This document shows positions 48,011-56,583 of a stretch of 64,000 nucleotides of DNA, one piece after another. Every line of letters begins with the position of its first letter. The stretch's first letter is position 1. A program made the position numbers and the translations under genes. This stretch comes from Luteococcus sp043424415 (GTDB taxonomy: Bacteria; Actinomycetota; Actinomycetes; Propionibacteriales; Propionibacteriaceae): positions 15,151 to 79,150 of the forward strand of contig NZ_JBHWOO010000055.1 in assembly GCF_043424415.1 (NCBI RefSeq), given 5' to 3'. The notes below the pieces were generated by a model. That model ran no database searches, was not told the origin of the DNA, and was given only the letters and a program-made list of their open reading frames with translations.

Positions 48011-48439
48011 TCACTCGCTGCGCCCACGAGGGGCCGACCCCTGGCCGGTTGGATGGTTCGCGTCGGCATAACGGAGCAGGTAGTGGCCACGCTGGCGGCG
48101 GGTACGCAGGTCGGCCCGCCGGCCGGGGTCAGTGTCGAGTGGGAGCGCCTGGCAGGCCAGCAGCAGAGCGCCGGTGAGGTCCTGTTCGACCTGCCCGGTG
48201 GCGTAGTCGGTTTCGGCGGACATGACTACGGGGCGGTGTGGTGTATCAGGGTCCAGACGCTGTAGCAGCACCCGGGCGACGAACTCCAACGGGTCCTCGC
48301 CGGCGGCAGCGTGGACGGGTGTGGCGCTGGTGGCGGTGATGAGTTGGGCCAGGGCTGCGGTGAGTCCGATCCGGCCATGGGTGGCGGTGCGGATGAGGTG
48401 GTCGAGTTCGTCGAGGTCGACCATCACCTGTCGGGCCAT
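48011..48439 (-). CDS. Hypothetical protein, 142 residues
   Basis: Begins MARQVMVDLDELDHLIRTA with AAAGGA 7 nt before the ATG. It is mostly helical in appearance with no membrane segment or motif that I recognise. It lies 50 nt downstream of the AAA+ ATPase gene on the same strand and is probably co-transcribed with it. Codon use is like its neighbours. Function unknown. Confidence 0.6.
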   Translation of the reverse strand: MARQVMVDLDELDHLIRTATHGRIGLTAALAQLITATSATPVHAAAGEDPLEFVARVLLQRLDPDTPHRPVVMSAETDYATGQVEQDLTGALLLACQALPLDTDPGRRADLRTRRQRGHYLLRYADANHPTGQGSAPRGRSE

Positions 48440-48489
48440 GGGAGGTTCCTTTCGTCGGGCTGGAGCGTTCGTATGTCCGGTGGCGGGGG

Positions 48490-50127
48490 TCAGTGGTTCG
48501 GGGACTGGTGAAAGTTGGGGGCGGGTGTCAGTCCGCGCCAGGCCGCGACGTCGAGGATGGTGGTGAGGGTGATGGGGGTCTGAGTGAGGTGGGTCTGGCG
48601 GATGGCGCCGGCGACGGCGTGCTTGATGTCACGGGGAGTGATGTCGGGCAGGGCGTCGAGGACTGCGGTGATGGTCTGCGGGCTCAGGTCGGCGTGCTGG
48701 GTGGCTGACATCAGTTCCCACACTTGGCGTAGTCCGTCGCGGTCGGGTCGCTGGTAGTCGATGATCGCTGCGGCGCGCTGCATGACAGCGTCGTCGATGT
48801 CGTAGGGCCGGTTCGTGGTCAGGAACAGCAGCCCGTCGAAGTATTCGAGGCGGCGTAGGAACTCGGACACGACGGCGTTCTGGTCCAGGTCGTTGCCGCG
48901 GGCACGCAGGTAGACGTCGCACTCGTCGAGCAGGAGAACCAGGTCGAGGCGGTTCGCGAACTCAAGGAGACGGCCGAGGGCGTCGTCAACACTGGCGGCG
49001 GTGGTTCCCAGGTCACGGGAGAGCACTTTGAGCAACGGGCGACCGATGATTTCGGCGTAGATCTCCGCGGTCAGGGTCTTCCCTATTCCGGGCTCGCCTT
49101 TGCAGAGGATGACCGAGCCCGCCGACTTGCCCTCCACAACGTCGCAGACCAAGTTCAGGCCTCGGGTGGAGGCCAGGGTGTTGAGCATCCGTCGATGCGT
49201 GTCGGGCAGCACGATCTTGGCGGCAGCGTCCTGGTCGTAGGGGTCGTCGTGGAACTCGTGGACGCTGGCCCACTTCCAGTGGACGCCGTCGTTCACCGAG
49301 CCCACCCTGCGGGACGGCGCCAGTGGGCTGGCGAGGTCGACGTAGCAGGAGATCGGGTCGACGGGGATCTCGACCCGGCGCAGGTTCCCGTTGGAGGTGC
49401 GCGCCACGCCCCCGGCTTTGCGCGGGAGTCCGTCCAGAGCGTTAGGAGCGGTGTCGGAGACGACCCGGCGGGCACCGATCCGGTAGCGCTGGCCACGGCC
49501 GTCGACGGCGATCTGCTCACGGCGCGCGTTCAGCTCGGCAAGGAACAGCACCATCTCGCCGGTGGCCGGCACGTAGCCGTGATTGATCATCTGTTCGCTC
49601 AGTTCCGTGTCGGGCACCCAGGTGAAGACTGCAGAGCGCATGTGCCGTAGGTGCTGCTCGACGCGCCAGTCGTCGCGCGCAGCGGACGAGATCACTGAGG
49701 TCTGCTGCTCGACGCATACCTGTCCGGTGCGTTCGGAGGACTGCAGAACGGGCCGGTGGGCCAGTTCCAAACGGAAGGACGGCTCACGTTCCGGATTGAC
49801 GTGGACAGGTCGGTGCAGCAGGTATCCGTCGAAGCAGGCCGCGGCAAGGTACGCCTCGGCTGCATCACGCAGCTGTTCGGGATCGTGGGGAGCCTCGATG
49901 TCGAGGACCCTCAGCTCAGGGTTGCGCAGCCGCGCTAGGGCGCGAGCTTGCAGCGCTGCCCACGTTGCCTCGTGGGTCGCGAGCTGGTCACAGGCCTCAG
50001 CTGCGGCGAGCAACCGTTCCACGTCGTCGTGGGGAACCCAGATCCGGGAGGTGGTGTCCTCCACGGCCAGCTCGGCGAGCATCTGCTCATGGGTCAGGAA
50101 CGCACGGCAACCGTTGGGAATGAGCAT
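48490..50127 (-). CDS. AAA+ ATPase, 545 residues
   Basis: The C-terminal half is an AAA+ motor: Walker A CKGEPGIGKT, Walker B LVLLLDECDVYL, a sensor/second-region TTNRPYDID and an arginine-finger-like MQRAAAIIDY. It resembles proteasome-ATPase/BCS1-type AAA domains. The N-terminal half (about 300 residues) is unrecognised and may select the substrate. I chose ATG 50127 (AAAGGA 8 nt upstream); the frame extends two codons further to a TTG. It is preceded by the HTH gene (41-nt gap) and followed by the 142-residue gene. It may act as an unfoldase or remodeller in an accessory system; this is inference from the fold. Confidence 0.82.
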   Translation of the reverse strand: MLIPNGCRAFLTHEQMLAELAVEDTTSRIWVPHDDVERLLAAAEACDQLATHEATWAALQARALARLRNPELRVLDIEAPHDPEQLRDAAEAYLAAACFDGYLLHRPVHVNPEREPSFRLELAHRPVLQSSERTGQVCVEQQTSVISSAARDDWRVEQHLRHMRSAVFTWVPDTELSEQMINHGYVPATGEMVLFLAELNARREQIAVDGRGQRYRIGARRVVSDTAPNALDGLPRKAGGVARTSNGNLRRVEIPVDPISCYVDLASPLAPSRRVGSVNDGVHWKWASVHEFHDDPYDQDAAAKIVLPDTHRRMLNTLASTRGLNLVCDVVEGKSAGSVILCKGEPGIGKTLTAEIYAEIIGRPLLKVLSRDLGTTAASVDDALGRLLEFANRLDLVLLLDECDVYLRARGNDLDQNAVVSEFLRRLEYFDGLLFLTTNRPYDIDDAVMQRAAAIIDYQRPDRDGLRQVWELMSATQHADLSPQTITAVLDALPDITPRDIKHAVAGAIRQTHLTQTPITLTTILDVAAWRGLTPAPNFHQSPNH

Positions 50128-50168
50128 CAGCAAAGTCCTTTCACGATCAGGGGCTAGGGGGTACCAAG

Positions 50169-50996
50169 TCAGGCGGCAGTACGGGCCTGGTGACGTGCGA
50201 TGTTGCGTTCCAGGCTCTCAATGCGCATGCCCAGGTCGCGGGCGATCGCCTCGAGGGGCTCGCCCAGCGCCCGGCGCCAGGCGACCTCGTCGAGGACCCG
50301 CCGGGCACCAGACGAGCCCACCCCCTGCGGTGCCACCTTCGGGTCGTCGATCGTCTCGTCGTCCCACGCCATAGGCGGCGCCCAACCCTGACAGCGAGCG
50401 TGTGCGACGGCCTTGGGATTCGGGTGGGTCGGGTTCCACATCTGTTCGTAGAGGGTCGCGACCATCGTCCTAGTCCTCACCGTGACCTGGGCATCGGCAC
50501 CGTGGATCAACCGGCCGAAGTTGCTCTCGAGCATGCCCAGTCGATTCGCGAGTTCGGCCTGGGTGGTGCCAGCCGCTACCAGCGCCTGCAACCGGCGCAC
50601 CGTCCCGGTCGCATCCACCAGCGCACCATCGGCCAGGACCAGCTCGACGGCCATTACCCGTTCCGCGACTTCGCGGCGCATCCGCTGGGTCGGTGGCTCG
50701 CGACGGCCATCGCGCAGCAACCGGTTGCGGCCGTACAGCAGGTTGGTCATCGTCGAGGTGCTCACACCCGCAGCCTTAGTGATCGTCTTCCACCCCATGC
50801 CCTGGGCCATCAGCTGGCGCACGTGCTCGCGCACCGGTGCCGCGTCGACCAGCGACGATTCCACCCCGTACAGGCGACGCCGTGACCAGTCAGCCTGCGC
50901 CACCCGGTTTGCCTCACGGCACGGCACACACGGGCAGCCGGCCACGTAGGTCGAGCGCTTCCCGTGGACGGCATCAGAGCGGGTCTGGACGGTCAT
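50169..50996 (-). CDS. Hypothetical protein with CxxC motif and helix-turn-helix segments, 275 residues
   Basis: Start at ATG 50996 (GGAG 6 nt upstream); the long upstream frame to 51302 is not supported. The N-terminus HGKRSTYVAGCPCVPCREAN is a cysteine cluster widespread in actinobacterial phage and accessory proteins. Two HTH-like segments follow (GWKTITKAAGVSTSTMTNLL; TQAELANRLGMLESNFGRLI), and a third near the C-terminus (EPLEAIARDLGMRIESLE). It is probably a DNA-binding regulator or adaptor. It heads the operon with the AAA+ ATPase. Its leader has the TAGCGT box and CTCACCA hairpin shared with other units in this region. Confidence 0.7.
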   Translation of the reverse strand: MTVQTRSDAVHGKRSTYVAGCPCVPCREANRVAQADWSRRRLYGVESSLVDAAPVREHVRQLMAQGMGWKTITKAAGVSTSTMTNLLYGRNRLLRDGRREPPTQRMRREVAERVMAVELVLADGALVDATGTVRRLQALVAAGTTQAELANRLGMLESNFGRLIHGADAQVTVRTRTMVATLYEQMWNPTHPNPKAVAHARCQGWAPPMAWDDETIDDPKVAPQGVGSSGARRVLDEVAWRRALGEPLEAIARDLGMRIESLERNIARHQARTAA

Positions 50997-51016
50997 CAGC
51001 ATCTCCTCGTCGTACG

Positions 51017-51052
51017 GCGGGATGGTGAGGCCCGCGAGTGGCTCCCACGCTA
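51017..51052 (-). promoter_or_regulatory. Promoter and leader hairpin of the HTH/AAA+ operon
   Basis: On the minus strand TAGCGT (51052-51047) is followed by GCGGGCCTCACCATCCCGC (51035-51017), a hairpin with loop CTCACCA, and then GAGGAG before the ATG. The hairpin differs by one base from that of the moxR leader. The upstream GCATGGGGT box is not recognisable here. Confidence 0.6.
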
Positions 51053-51234
51053 GAGCGACGATGCAGCGGGACGCGTCCCCACAGGCCTTGCGAACACCTG
51101 ACCCTCTACAACGCCACGAACCGCGCAAGCGGTGACCACCCACCCACACGAACCCCTGGAATTCCACCTCGGACACATCACTCGATAAGCCGCGGCGCGT
51201 GCTCTTCCGCGACGAGAACAGACAGACGACGCAT

Positions 51235-51707
51235 CTACTCCGCAGCAGCCTGGTCGTGTACCGTCTCGACCGCCTGCGGTCCCAGAGCATCCGGGAGCGC
51301 ATCGCCCAGGGTTCCCTCGGTCACGGGACCCTCGACGAGGGCGGAACTGGAGTCGCGCTGGAGCTGCTCGGCGACGGCGGGCTCCTCAATCACGTCGTCG
51401 TCGGTCTCCTCGAAGGGGAGCTCCTGCTCTTGGACGCCGAAGTGGGTGGGCTTGGCGTCGATCATGTTGTAGAACGTCGACCGGGAGATCTGCACCAGAG
51501 CCAGCAGGTCGGAGCGTGATGTGTCGCGCACCTACCCATCGGCACGCCAGATCGCCTCGTTCACCAAGGCCCGGTCGACCTCGTGCCGCCACGTGGCGAG
51601 TTTCAACTGCCTCGCTCGGCGCAGCAACTACGCATGTGTCGGGTGCTGCAGGCTCAACGCGAGGCGCTTGCGCCACGCCTTGGGCTCCTTCGCGTCTGAC
51701 CAAGTGA
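51235..51707 (-). pseudogene. Degraded HTH-type gene with in-frame stops
   Basis: One frame reads SDAKEPKAWRKRLALSLQ, a stop, then RRARQLKLATWRHEVDRAL with EAIWRADG, a second stop, and then RSDLLALVQISRSTFYNMID followed by an acidic tail. The pieces look like one helix-turn-helix protein interrupted by two nonsense codons. The last 98 codons could still be made from a GTG at 51531 but there is no good ribosome site. Family not recognised. Confidence 0.45.
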
Positions 51708-52005
51708 ACGCGGACAGGCCCGTGGCGGTACGCGCCGTGTCCAGCTTTCCGAGCAGGCTGGCGCTCTTTAGAACGGCGACGTGGTCTCCAGCGATAGTGA
51801 CGCCGTCAGGACGGTTGTGGGGGCTCGCCGTAAACGTCTTGCTGGGTAGAACGTCACCGACCTGGGTGGGCCGGCAGACAGCGCGCGCGACTTGATCCGT
51901 TCGCGGAACAGGTCGTCTGGGTCTGTGGTGCCATCCACCACCGACTGCTCCTTGCGTTCACGACAGCTCCTGACGTGTTCGGGGTGTGGGGACTGCTGGG
52001 CTGGC
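51708..52005. other. Gap of about 300 nt, no firm gene
   Basis: A minus-strand frame (VVDGTTDPDDLFRERIKSRA and on) looks faintly coding but lacks a start and homology that I can recognise. Nothing else is visible. Confidence 0.3.
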
Positions 52006-52725
52006 CTACGCCTGGGGTCTGGGTGCGGGGATGGTGTCGAGGTCGATGTCCAGGTCACGGCCGCGGAAGCGCTTGTGGCTGACCTGTTGACCGATGGCCC
52101 AACGGTCGATCGGGTGGCCCAGGCGCTCCGTGAAGATGGAGATGTCGGTCGCCAAGTCGGCAGGGCCTCCGCCGACATAGCCGAGTTCCACTGTCGGATT
52201 TCGCTCTCGCGTGGCAGAAGTCCCACGATCTCGCCGTGTCGCACGACGAACACCGGGCAGTCGCCCTGGTCGTCGTCGGCGACGATGTGGGTCTCGGGCG
52301 CGAGGTTGCTGCCGGGATAGCGGGTGGGCCACCAGACAGCCAGGCCGTTCAGGTGTGATCGGTCGATCTCGTCGAAAGGGTACTTCAGCACCAAGTTGCC
52401 GAAGCGGTCGCGCCCATAGGTGCCCGCGACGTGGCCGTCGCGGCGCCTGCCCCAAGCCAGGGCGTTGCGGTGGTGCTGCTCGACCTTGTCGGTCACTCGC
52501 ACCCCGGGCCGTTCCCAGGTGATGGTGCGCAGGTAGTCCTCCATCCAGGGCCCTCCGTCGCGCTCGAGGTCGAAGTGCCGAAGGTAGCCAGTGGGCAGCC
52601 AAGTGGTATCTAAGGCCCGATCGGAGTCGATGAGGACCAGCACGCTGGCCTGGTCTGCGATGGCCGTCTGCAGGGGCTGATCGAGCAGTTCGTTGGGTTC
52701 GGCGGCATGTTCGTCGACCAGAACG
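52006..52725 (-). pseudogene. Unrecognised gene, 5' end lost and frameshifted
   Basis: A coding-like frame runs from the lsr2 terminator hairpin through VLVLIDSDRALDTTWLP, WMEDYLRTITWERPGVRV, YGRDRFGNLVLKYPFDEID and VFVVRHGEIVGLLPRE, then continues in another frame after about 52195 as VELGYVGGGPADLATDI then SHKRFRGRDLDIDLDTI. There is no start codon with a ribosome site at the 5' end, and a one-base shift separates the two parts. The protein family is unknown to me. Confidence 0.45.
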
Positions 52726-52762
52726 CAGGCACCCGCGGCGAAGTGGTCGTCGCGGGTGCCTG
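52726..52762 (-). terminator. Hairpin terminator after lsr2
   Basis: Perfect 12-bp stem CAGGCACCCGCG/CGCGGGTGCCTG with a 13-nt loop, 12 nt after the lsr2 stop codon. There is no U tract, as is common for GC-rich actinobacterial terminators. Confidence 0.7.
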
Positions 52763-52774
52763 GTGTTGGTGGTG

Positions 52775-53089
52775 TCAGTGGGCGGCCTGGTAGGCGTCGC
52801 GGATCTCTCGGGAGATGCGGCCGCGGGGGCTGACCGGCAGGCCTTTCTCGAGGGCCCATGTTCGGATCACACCGTTGTCGCCGCCCGCCTTGACCTTCTT
52901 CGTGTTGCGACGGCCTCCGACTCGGCGACCCGCAGCGATCCACGGCTGCAGCTCGCTGCGCAGCTGCTCCACGTGTACGTCCGACAGGTCGATCTCGTAG
53001 GTGACGCCGTCGATCGCAAAGGCCACCGTTTCTGAGGCCACCGAACCGTCGAGGTCGTCTTCCAGAATCACCTGAACACGCTTCGCCAT
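52775..53089 (-). CDS. lsr2: Lsr2-family nucleoid-associated protein
   Basis: A 104-residue xenogeneic silencer that coats and bridges AT-rich DNA. The N-terminal dimerisation domain reads KRVQVILEDDLDGSVA and VTYEIDLSDVHVEQLRSEL. A basic linker (GRRVGGRRNTKKVK) leads to the C-terminal DNA-binding domain with the SPRGRIS hook that enters the minor groove. An AAGGATCC ribosome site precedes the ATG. An extra lsr2 on an accessory element may silence the AT-rich genes around it or help the element hide. It has its own operator-like dyad and terminator, so it is probably transcribed alone. Confidence 0.93.
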   Translation of the reverse strand: MAKRVQVILEDDLDGSVASETVAFAIDGVTYEIDLSDVHVEQLRSELQPWIAAGRRVGGRRNTKKVKAGGDNGVIRTWALEKGLPVSPRGRISREIRDAYQAAH

Positions 53090-53108
53090 GAGGATCCTTC
53101 CAACTGGT

Positions 53109-53138
53109 TCGACAATAACATTCCTTATTATTTGTCGA
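53109..53138 (-). promoter_or_regulatory. Operator-like dyad upstream of lsr2
   Basis: Inverted arms TCGACAATAA (53109-53118) and TTATTTGTCGA (53128-53138) differ by one inserted base and flank a short AT-rich centre. The dyad lies 20-49 nt before the lsr2 ATG and contains TANNNT hexamers, so a repressor or Lsr2 itself could block the promoter here. Confidence 0.55.
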
Positions 53139-53161
53139 CGACACTAGGCTGCGCAACCCAT

Positions 53162-53788
53162 TCACACGAGCTCGTCACGCGAACCAATGCTACGCATTCC
53201 AGAAACCGGGATCTTCGACCCCTCCTTGGGAAATTCAGATTCATCAATGCTCTCCAGCTTCCCATCCGTCTGTCGCTTCCACATCTTTCCACGGCGATCC
53301 GTGAAGGAGACGGGGAGGACAACGTCACGGCTCCCACTCGTGAAGCCAGGGACGGCTTCGGTGTACCAGACACCTGGCGGGACCGATCGGATGTAGACCA
53401 GCTCCTTTTTCGCACTCTCGAAGCTCTGCCCGCGGTTGTCCCTGCAGAAGGTGGTAACCGTCACGTTGAAGATCGCTTGCTGCGAGCTGTTGTGGATCAC
53501 GATTCCCTGCTGAAGATCGGCAGGGTCATTCTCGGTGTCCCAGAAGTGCACCTTCGCAATCCAGGCCGTGATGAGCTCCGCCTGGGCCTGTTCCTCTTTA
53601 CGTGCTTGCTCATCCTTTTCAACCTTTTCCCGATGACGGCGCTTTCTCTCCTCAGCTTCCCGCACAAGGCGATCCCTGCGTAGCTGCCAAAGTGCGACCA
53701 CAACGGCCAGCACCGTTCCGATAGCGCCCGCCCAGGTTCCCCAATCTCCCCAAGGTCGAGCTGCCCACCACTGCCAGTCCATAGTCAT
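53162..53788 (-). CDS. Membrane-anchored protein with coiled coil, 208 residues, unusually AT-rich
   Basis: Start at ATG 53788 (AGGAAAGG about 9 nt upstream). One N-terminal membrane helix (WAGAIGTVLAVVVALWQL) is followed by a charged coiled coil (residues 40-80, REAEERKRRHREKVEKDEQ) and a beta-rich C-terminal domain. Base composition is clearly more AT-rich than neighbouring genes, a sign of foreign origin and a likely Lsr2 target. The layout (short N-terminus, helix, coiled coil, soluble domain) is seen in many uncharacterised actinobacterial membrane proteins. Function unknown. Confidence 0.75.
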   Translation of the reverse strand: MTMDWQWWAARPWGDWGTWAGAIGTVLAVVVALWQLRRDRLVREAEERKRRHREKVEKDEQARKEEQAQAELITAWIAKVHFWDTENDPADLQQGIVIHNSSQQAIFNVTVTTFCRDNRGQSFESAKKELVYIRSVPPGVWYTEAVPGFTSGSRDVVLPVSFTDRRGKMWKRQTDGKLESIDESEFPKEGSKIPVSGMRSIGSRDELV

Positions 53789-53834
53789 AGACCGATTCCT
53801 TTCCTCTGACTGGCTGGGATTCTCGCAGCTCACT

Positions 53835-53853
53835 GAGCCGCCCCGCATGGGGT
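53835..53853 (+). repeat. Orphan copy of the shared upstream box
   Basis: GAGCCGCCCCGCATGGGGT matches the box found before five transcription units at the right side of the window. Here no TANNNT lies 34 nt downstream and no rightward gene follows. It lies between the membrane-protein gene and the helicase gene and may be the relic of a lost unit. Confidence 0.6.
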
Positions 53854-53898
53854 GCCACGCCGGTGGCGCCCTGGGTGTCGGGGTGCTCCCGGCGGGTG

Positions 53899-55206
53899 TC
53901 AGCGGGTGGGGGTGGTGGTGATGATGTCGAGCAGGCTTGCGTGGAGTTGTGCCTCGGTGGTGGTGGCGGTGTTGAGGATGCCGGGGGTGGCGGTGTCGGT
54001 GACGACGGTGAGGTGGGCGCGGTGTCGCGAGAGCATGACGCAGGCGCGGCCAAGGTCGGTGCCGAAGGTGGTGGGGTCGCGGTATCCGGCCAGCGGGTGG
54101 AGGGCGACGACGGCGGCGCGTTCGAGGCCTTGGAGGCTGTTGGCGGTGCCGATGAGGATGTCGGGGTGGTCGGGCAGCAGGGCGCGGATGGTGGCTGCTT
54201 GTGAGACGTGGGGGGTGACCACGGCGAGGTCGTTCCCGGTGAGGGGGCGGGTGCCGGTGGGGGTGGTGTAGTTGGCGCGCAGCAGGTCGCGGGTGAGGCT
54301 GGCGCAGGCGTGGGCGAGTGCGGGGTCAGTGGGGCCGTTGGTGGCGGCGACGGGGGTGTGGGCGAGTTCGGGCAGCGCGTTGCCGTCGAGGGTGAGGTGC
54401 TCAGGAGGGCGGCGGCTGGTGAAGGGCAGGTCGGGGTAGAAGACGGGCTGGATCAGTGCGGTGGTGTCAGGTCCGAGTCGGTAGGTGTGGCGCAGGGCGA
54501 CGGTGGACAGGGCGGTGCCGTGGGCGGCGGTCAGGGCGGTGGGGCTGGGCAGGTGGGGGCCGGTGGGCTGGTCGGCCCAGCGGTTGGTGGGGCCGGTGAC
54601 GACGGGGTCGATTTGGCCGGGGTCGCCGACGGCGACGAGCTGGGTGGCGAGCGCGCCGAGTGCGCCAAGGTCGGCGTAGGTGGCCTGCCATGCCTCGTCC
54701 ACCATCAGCACGTCGCAGTAGTCGTGCTGGGGGTCCGACAGGAGCCAGCGGGCGGTGGTGGCGATGGACACGCCGCCACCGGAGCCGGTGAATCCGGTGC
54801 GGCCTTCCATGATGCCGACCGGGCCAGAGCCAAGGTCCGGGTAGGGGGTGTTGCGTCCCCAGCGCAGGCGGGCCGGGTAGTTGAGGCTGTTGAACCGGGT
54901 GGCGAGTTCGACGGCTTGCGCGCGGGTCTGGGCAGCTATGCCGACGCGCAGCCCGGCGCGGTGCGCGAGGGTGGCGGCGAGCAGGACGACCAGACGCGAC
55001 TTCCCGGAGCCGGGCGGCGCGGGCACGACCACGGCGGGGTCACCGGACCAGACCGACAGGAGCACTCCGGCGGTGATCGGATCGTCAAGGATTTCGTGCC
55101 CGGCCCATGTGGGGGCGATGGGCGCGGTGGCGGGCACCGGCGGCGGGGTGGGCTGGTCGTCGTCGCGGTCGGGGACGCCGGGGGTGGCGGTGGGCATGTG
55201 GAGCAT
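53899..55206 (-). CDS. SF1-type helicase/ATPase, 435 residues
   Basis: Last gene of the moxR operon. Walker A PAPPGSGKSR near residue 65, Walker B DVLMVDEAWQATYAD, Q/GDPGQIDPV motif III, and C-terminal motifs VTPHVSQAATIRALL, GTANSLQGLE and MLSRHRAHL, as in DNA2/RecD-like superfamily 1 enzymes. It probably moves on or unwinds nucleic acid. The ATG lies 2 nt after the upstream stop, so it is co-translated with the 391-residue protein. Its association with a MoxR/vWA pair suggests that it is the nucleic-acid-acting part of a multi-protein system. That role is inference. Confidence 0.82.
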   Translation of the reverse strand: MLHMPTATPGVPDRDDDQPTPPPVPATAPIAPTWAGHEILDDPITAGVLLSVWSGDPAVVVPAPPGSGKSRLVVLLAATLAHRAGLRVGIAAQTRAQAVELATRFNSLNYPARLRWGRNTPYPDLGSGPVGIMEGRTGFTGSGGGVSIATTARWLLSDPQHDYCDVLMVDEAWQATYADLGALGALATQLVAVGDPGQIDPVVTGPTNRWADQPTGPHLPSPTALTAAHGTALSTVALRHTYRLGPDTTALIQPVFYPDLPFTSRRPPEHLTLDGNALPELAHTPVAATNGPTDPALAHACASLTRDLLRANYTTPTGTRPLTGNDLAVVTPHVSQAATIRALLPDHPDILIGTANSLQGLERAAVVALHPLAGYRDPTTFGTDLGRACVMLSRHRAHLTVVTDTATPGILNTATTTEAQLHASLLDIITTTPTR

Positions 55207-55208
55207 GG

Positions 55209-56384
55209 TCAGTCCTGTTCGGGGTCGGCGGCGGCAACGAGCACGTCGAGGGGCACGTCGCGGCGGATGGTGGTGGGGGGCATTCCGGTACTCAGCCAGG
55301 AGCGGCGGGCCGCGTAGAGCTGGGCGTAGTTGCGGCGGCGGGTGAAGGTGCCGCGCTGGTTGGGGGCGGCTTCGCGGATGGTGAAGGGGCCGGGGGTCAG
55401 GGTCGCCTCGCGGGGGAAGGACAGGTCGAGGTGGAGCCGCCCGGCCTGCACGGTGGCCGATTCGATGGTGCAGCCCAAGCGGCTGGTGTCGGCCTCAGGG
55501 CCACCGTGCCAGCCGGTGCACACGGTCTGGGCGGACAGGCGCACGTCGAGCCGGTCACAGTCGAGCACGGCTCGCCTACGGGTGTTCTTGGTCTTGCGGG
55601 GCGTCGGGGTGAGGATGCCGTGAGCGACGTGGCCGGTGTGGACGGCGCGCATGCGCCACACGGGATCGTCCATCAGTGCCGCCTCCCACAGTTCGGCGGC
55701 CGAGCAGCGGTCGAACAAGGCGAGCGCGGCGCGGGCGGGGGTGTCGGTGACGCGCCAGTCGTACCCGGCGCTGTGGCGGTTCTGGGCGGCGATCCATGCG
55801 TAGGTGGCGGACTCGGCAAGGTTTCCCAGCAGCGGCAGCGGCACCCCGGCGACCAGCAAGGCATGTGCATCGTGCAGGGCGGCGAGGTCGTCACCGATCC
55901 CCAGCCACGCCCGCCACGTCGTGGCACTGGCCTCGGTGCTAGGGGCCGCGCCGGTCACCCAGCGGGTACGGCAGGCGTCGGCCAGGACGTACCCGGCGCG
56001 GGCGTCGGGAAAGTCGGCCCGGTCGAGGGTCCAGGCGAGATGGGCGGCGACGGCAGCACGGTCCCCCTGTCGGGGAGCGGACGCGGCGAGCCGGGCCAGC
56101 GCGTGCGCAGTGGCCGGGGTGTCAGTGAGCACCTGCACGGGGCTGTCGGCGTCGATCGTGACGCCCATGCAGCCGAGCAGGTCGAGCGCAGCCGCACCCA
56201 TCGCCGTGCGCGGCGCACCGCCGGGAGCGCAGCAAGTGACGGCGACGGTGTTGGTGGTGGCGGTGGCGCGCACGGCGAGGGTGCGGGGTGCGGCGGGGAT
56301 GGTCGAGTGGTGCAGGCGGGGGGCGACGGTGCCGGTGTGGGCGGCGCGCAGTCGCAGCCCAAGGTCGAAGGCTTCGGCGCTCAC
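55209..56384 (-). CDS. Unrecognised 391-residue protein of the moxR operon
   Basis: Starts MSAEAFDLGLRLRAAHTG; the ATG overlaps the stop of the 66-residue gene by 4 nt. It is rich in Ala and Trp-containing helical segments (TWRAWLGIGDDLAALHDAH; ATYAWIAAQN) and has a basic C-terminal third (PRKTKNTRRRAVLDCDR). No membrane segment or catalytic motif is recognised. Position between the vWA pair and the helicase suggests an adaptor or effector subunit. Function unknown. Confidence 0.72.
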   Translation of the reverse strand: MSAEAFDLGLRLRAAHTGTVAPRLHHSTIPAAPRTLAVRATATTNTVAVTCCAPGGAPRTAMGAAALDLLGCMGVTIDADSPVQVLTDTPATAHALARLAASAPRQGDRAAVAAHLAWTLDRADFPDARAGYVLADACRTRWVTGAAPSTEASATTWRAWLGIGDDLAALHDAHALLVAGVPLPLLGNLAESATYAWIAAQNRHSAGYDWRVTDTPARAALALFDRCSAAELWEAALMDDPVWRMRAVHTGHVAHGILTPTPRKTKNTRRRAVLDCDRLDVRLSAQTVCTGWHGGPEADTSRLGCTIESATVQAGRLHLDLSFPREATLTPGPFTIREAAPNQRGTFTRRRNYAQLYAARRSWLSTGMPPTTIRRDVPLDVLVAAADPEQD

Positions 56385-56581
56385 TGGTCGTCTCCTGTCT
56401 GGATGGTGGGGCGGGGTCGGGGCTGGGGTGCCCGGTTGGGGGCGGCGTAGCCGTCGCGCAGGGCGGCGGCGAGGTGGCTTGGGGCCGGGTGGGTGCCCCG
56501 CGCCACGCTGGTGGCGTGGGCGGGGTCGATCCCGGTTCCGGCGAGGATTCGGGCCGTGTAGGCGGTGAGCGTGTCCGGCAT
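56381..56581 (-). CDS. Small protein of the moxR operon, 66 residues
   Basis: Reads MPDTLTAYTARILAGTGIDP, then a helix (PSHLAAALRDGYAA) and a Pro/Arg-rich tail. It begins 2 nt after the vWA-protein stop and ends in a 4-nt overlap with the next gene, so expression is tightly coupled. It may be a linker or regulator within the complex. No family recognised. Confidence 0.65.
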   Translation of the reverse strand: MPDTLTAYTARILAGTGIDPAHATSVARGTHPAPSHLAAALRDGYAAPNRAPQPRPRPTIQTGDDQ

Positions 56582-56583
56582 GG

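Noticed and set aside
47768..48265. A 165-codon plus-strand frame
   Set aside because: No ribosome site, composition not coding-like, and partly antisense to the 142-residue gene.
53090..53165. Reading the frame 51768-53165 as one 465-residue gene
   Set aside because: Its first third is a shadow of lsr2, and only the middle looks coding.
54208..56450. Long plus-strand frames of 369 and 447 codons
   Set aside because: Very Gly/Val-rich antisense frames over the helicase and the 391-residue gene.
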